From assembly GCA_047633195.1 (NCBI GenBank), contig JBLIEU010000012.1, positions 1 to 64,000 of the forward strand: a stretch of DNA of 64,000 nt. Direction: 5' to 3'. Below, piece after piece: positions 62,654 to 64,000 of the stretch (position 1 is the first letter of the stretch; the number at the start of each line of letters is the position of its first letter). The translations under genes and the position numbers were made by a program. The stretch comes from JAKVAV01 sp047633195 (GTDB lineage: Bacteria > Bacteroidota > Bacteroidia > Flavobacteriales_D > Cryomorphaceae). A model generated the notes under the pieces. The model did not search any database, had not been told where the DNA came from, and saw nothing but the letters and a program-made list of their open reading frames with translations.

Positions 62654-63601
62654 ATGCTCAACCGACGTCACATCCGAATTAAAATTTTGCACATCCTTTA
62701 CGCTATGGGTCAGTCCAAAGGTAAGACAGTAGCAGCAGTAGAGAAGGAGCTTTTTCTTAGCATTGAGAAGATGTACGAGATGTACCTTTATTTAATGTCG
62801 GCAATGACTTACATCCGTGATGTAGCCGATCAGAAAATTGAATACAATAAGAAAAAGCGATTACCCACTGAGGAAGACTTGATCCCAAACATGCGCTTTG
62901 TCGAGAATCGATTTCTCAAGCAGTTGGATGTCAATAAGAGCATTGCGTCAGCTTCTGAAAAGAAGAAAGTGTCTTGGACGGGAGAGGGTGAATTGATCCG
63001 AAAGTTTTACCGCGTACTTTTAGAAAGTGAGGAATACCAGAATTACATGTCGGCTGAAGAGGATAATTACGCTGCGGATAAAGAAGTGGTCATTCGGTTC
63101 TTCAAGCGTCACCTGATTAACCTAGAGTCGTTCCAGTCTTTTTTCGATGAAAAGAGTATTTTCTGGTCAGATGACTTAGACATTGTTGCCTCGATGGCAC
63201 TAAAGACCTTCAAGAGTTTCGAGGAAGATTCAGATGAGTTCTTGCCTATACTTACGCTCTGGAAAGATCCAGAAGATGAAATTGAGTTCGCTAAAACACT
63301 TTTCAGGAAGACCCTTTCTCAGGCCACTGAGCACAATACACTAATTAAAGACCACACGGAAAACTGGGATATTGATCGAATTGCTATGATGGATATGATC
63401 CTCATGCGCATGGCATTGAGCGAAGCCCGAGAGTGTAAGCAAATACCATTAAAGGTAACGCTCAACGAGTATATTGAGATTTCAAAATACTACAGCACTC
63501 CAAAGAGCAGCAATTTTATAAACGGTGTTCTGGATAAGCTCTTCACTCAGCTAAAGGAAGATGGAACCATCGCTAAGGTAGGAAGAGGATTGATCCAATG
63601 A
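62654..63601 (+). CDS. nusB: transcription antitermination protein NusB, long form
   Basis: 315 residues; the E. coli protein has 139. The NusB fold is at the C-terminal third (about 200-305): DRIAMMDMILMRMALSEAREC, VTLNEYIEISKYYSTPKSSNFINGVLDKLF. The N terminus (LNRRHIRIKILHILYAM) matches the first NusB helix, and a long insertion lies between. Such long NusB proteins are usual in Bacteroidota. Needed for rRNA antitermination with NusE/S10. Its stop overlaps the next start as ATGA. Confidence 0.92.
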   Translation: MLNRRHIRIKILHILYAMGQSKGKTVAAVEKELFLSIEKMYEMYLYLMSAMTYIRDVADQKIEYNKKKRLPTEEDLIPNMRFVENRFLKQLDVNKSIASASEKKKVSWTGEGELIRKFYRVLLESEEYQNYMSAEEDNYAADKEVVIRFFKRHLINLESFQSFFDEKSIFWSDDLDIVASMALKTFKSFEEDSDEFLPILTLWKDPEDEIEFAKTLFRKTLSQATEHNTLIKDHTENWDIDRIAMMDMILMRMALSEARECKQIPLKVTLNEYIEISKYYSTPKSSNFINGVLDKLFTQLKEDGTIAKVGRGLIQ

Positions 63602-64000
63602 GAGCAAAATATCTAGTAGCTTTAATTGTATTGGTGCTCTTCGTAAAATGCGAAGACAGCCAAAACCGAACTGTAGGAACTGATGTAATAGACATTCCTA
63701 CTAATGCCGAAGGCGTTATCGATGAAGACAAAATTCCCATAATGACATTCGAGGAATTAAAGCTTGAGACAGGGAAAATCACACAAGGAAAAATCATTAC
63801 CCACACTTTCGGGTTTACGAATACTGGAAAAGCCCCATTGCTTATAGCCACCGTAGATGGATCTTGTGGCTGTACCATTCCTCGCAGTTTTCCCAAAGGA
63901 AAGGTGATGCCAGGCGAAGGTGGAGAGATCGAAGTGGAATTTAACAGCGACGGATTGTCAGGATTACAAACCGTAAGCATCATCGTTTCGGCGAATACAA
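63598..64000 (+). CDS. DUF1573 lipoprotein, 3' end off the window
   Basis: Starts at an ATGA overlap with nusB. Signal and lipobox-like end (LIVLVLFVKC, Cys at about 17), then the DUF1573 core: ITHTFGFTNTGKAPLLIATVDGSCGCTIP and FPKGKVMPGEGGEIEVEF, an Ig-like domain common in Bacteroidota lipoproteins. The frame is open at the right edge; C-terminal residues are missing. Probably co-transcribed with nusB. Confidence 0.85.
   Translation, partial: MRAKYLVALIVLVLFVKCEDSQNRTVGTDVIDIPTNAEGVIDEDKIPIMTFEELKLETGKITQGKIITHTFGFTNTGKAPLLIATVDGSCGCTIPRSFPKGKVMPGEGGEIEVEFNSDGLSGLQTVSIIVSANT

Overview
The window reads as chromosome of a marine-type member of the Bacteroidota, most likely in the Flavobacteriales/Cryomorphaceae neighbourhood. 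The inference rests on several type IX secretion (T9SS) C-terminal sorting domains, a bifunctional HisB and fused HisIE, families largely confined to this phylum (DUF3276, DUF5683, DUF6952, WbqC, a long NusB, DUF5684-LepB), TAnnTTTG-type -7 promoter boxes and few Shine-Dalgarno sequences. No rRNA, CRISPR array, prophage or complete insertion sequence was seen. One tRNA gene (Arg, ACG) is present.

Layout. 1-1900 is a scrambled edge: a frameshifted IS1595-type transposase remnant, about 600 bases with no convincing gene, and a DUF998 membrane protein whose start is unclear. 1926-4555 (minus) encodes an MscS-type channel and a double universal stress protein. 4776-13549 (plus) holds an FG-GAP/ASPIC T9SS protein broken by a stop codon in its signal peptide, a membrane-anchored winged-helix regulator, a probable lipoprotein and two Cys-type sulfatases. 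13607-19003 has small genes and an ABC exporter whose permease is fused to an M1 aminopeptidase. 19167-22223 is a cyclic-nucleotide-domain histidine kinase followed by a response regulator fused to a thioredoxin-reductase-like flavoprotein that lacks the redox cysteines. 22412-27046 carries lipoproteins, outer-membrane proteins, a glycosyltransferase and a fragment of a BamA-like barrel.

27115-34125 (minus) is a complete histidine operon, hisG-D-C-B-H-A-F-IE. Six of its seven junctions are ATGA overlaps. It is preceded by a 20-residue leader peptide with four consecutive His codons and a strong terminator hairpin, the classical attenuation layout. 34166-44224 (minus) encodes secreted T9SS proteins, including two fasciclin paralogues that belong to a duplicated two-gene unit; the partner gene in one copy has decayed to a frameshifted fragment at 38641-38830.

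44319-49649 (plus) has a polyprenyl-phosphate-type glycosyltransferase with a flippase-like partner, a 123-base palindromic repeat, MutS2 without its Smr domain, an acidic protein and a lipoprotein whose signal-peptide codons double as a terminator hairpin. 50089-53342 (minus) has a barrel protein, an SGNH hydrolase and an acyl-CoA carboxylase carboxyltransferase. 53385-59226 (minus) is a tightly packed housekeeping run: metallo-hydrolase, parA, parB, DUF5683, dapB, lepB, WbqC. The right end has an FMN reductase, a DUF3276 protein, an ABC exporter, nusB and a truncated DUF1573 lipoprotein.

The strongest leads are the his leader/attenuator, the fasciclin duplication with its decayed partner, the kinase/cysteine-less flavoprotein pair, the terminator inside a signal-peptide sequence and the palindromic repeat at 46144-46266. 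Most are variants of known themes. I did not find a clearly new multi-gene system.
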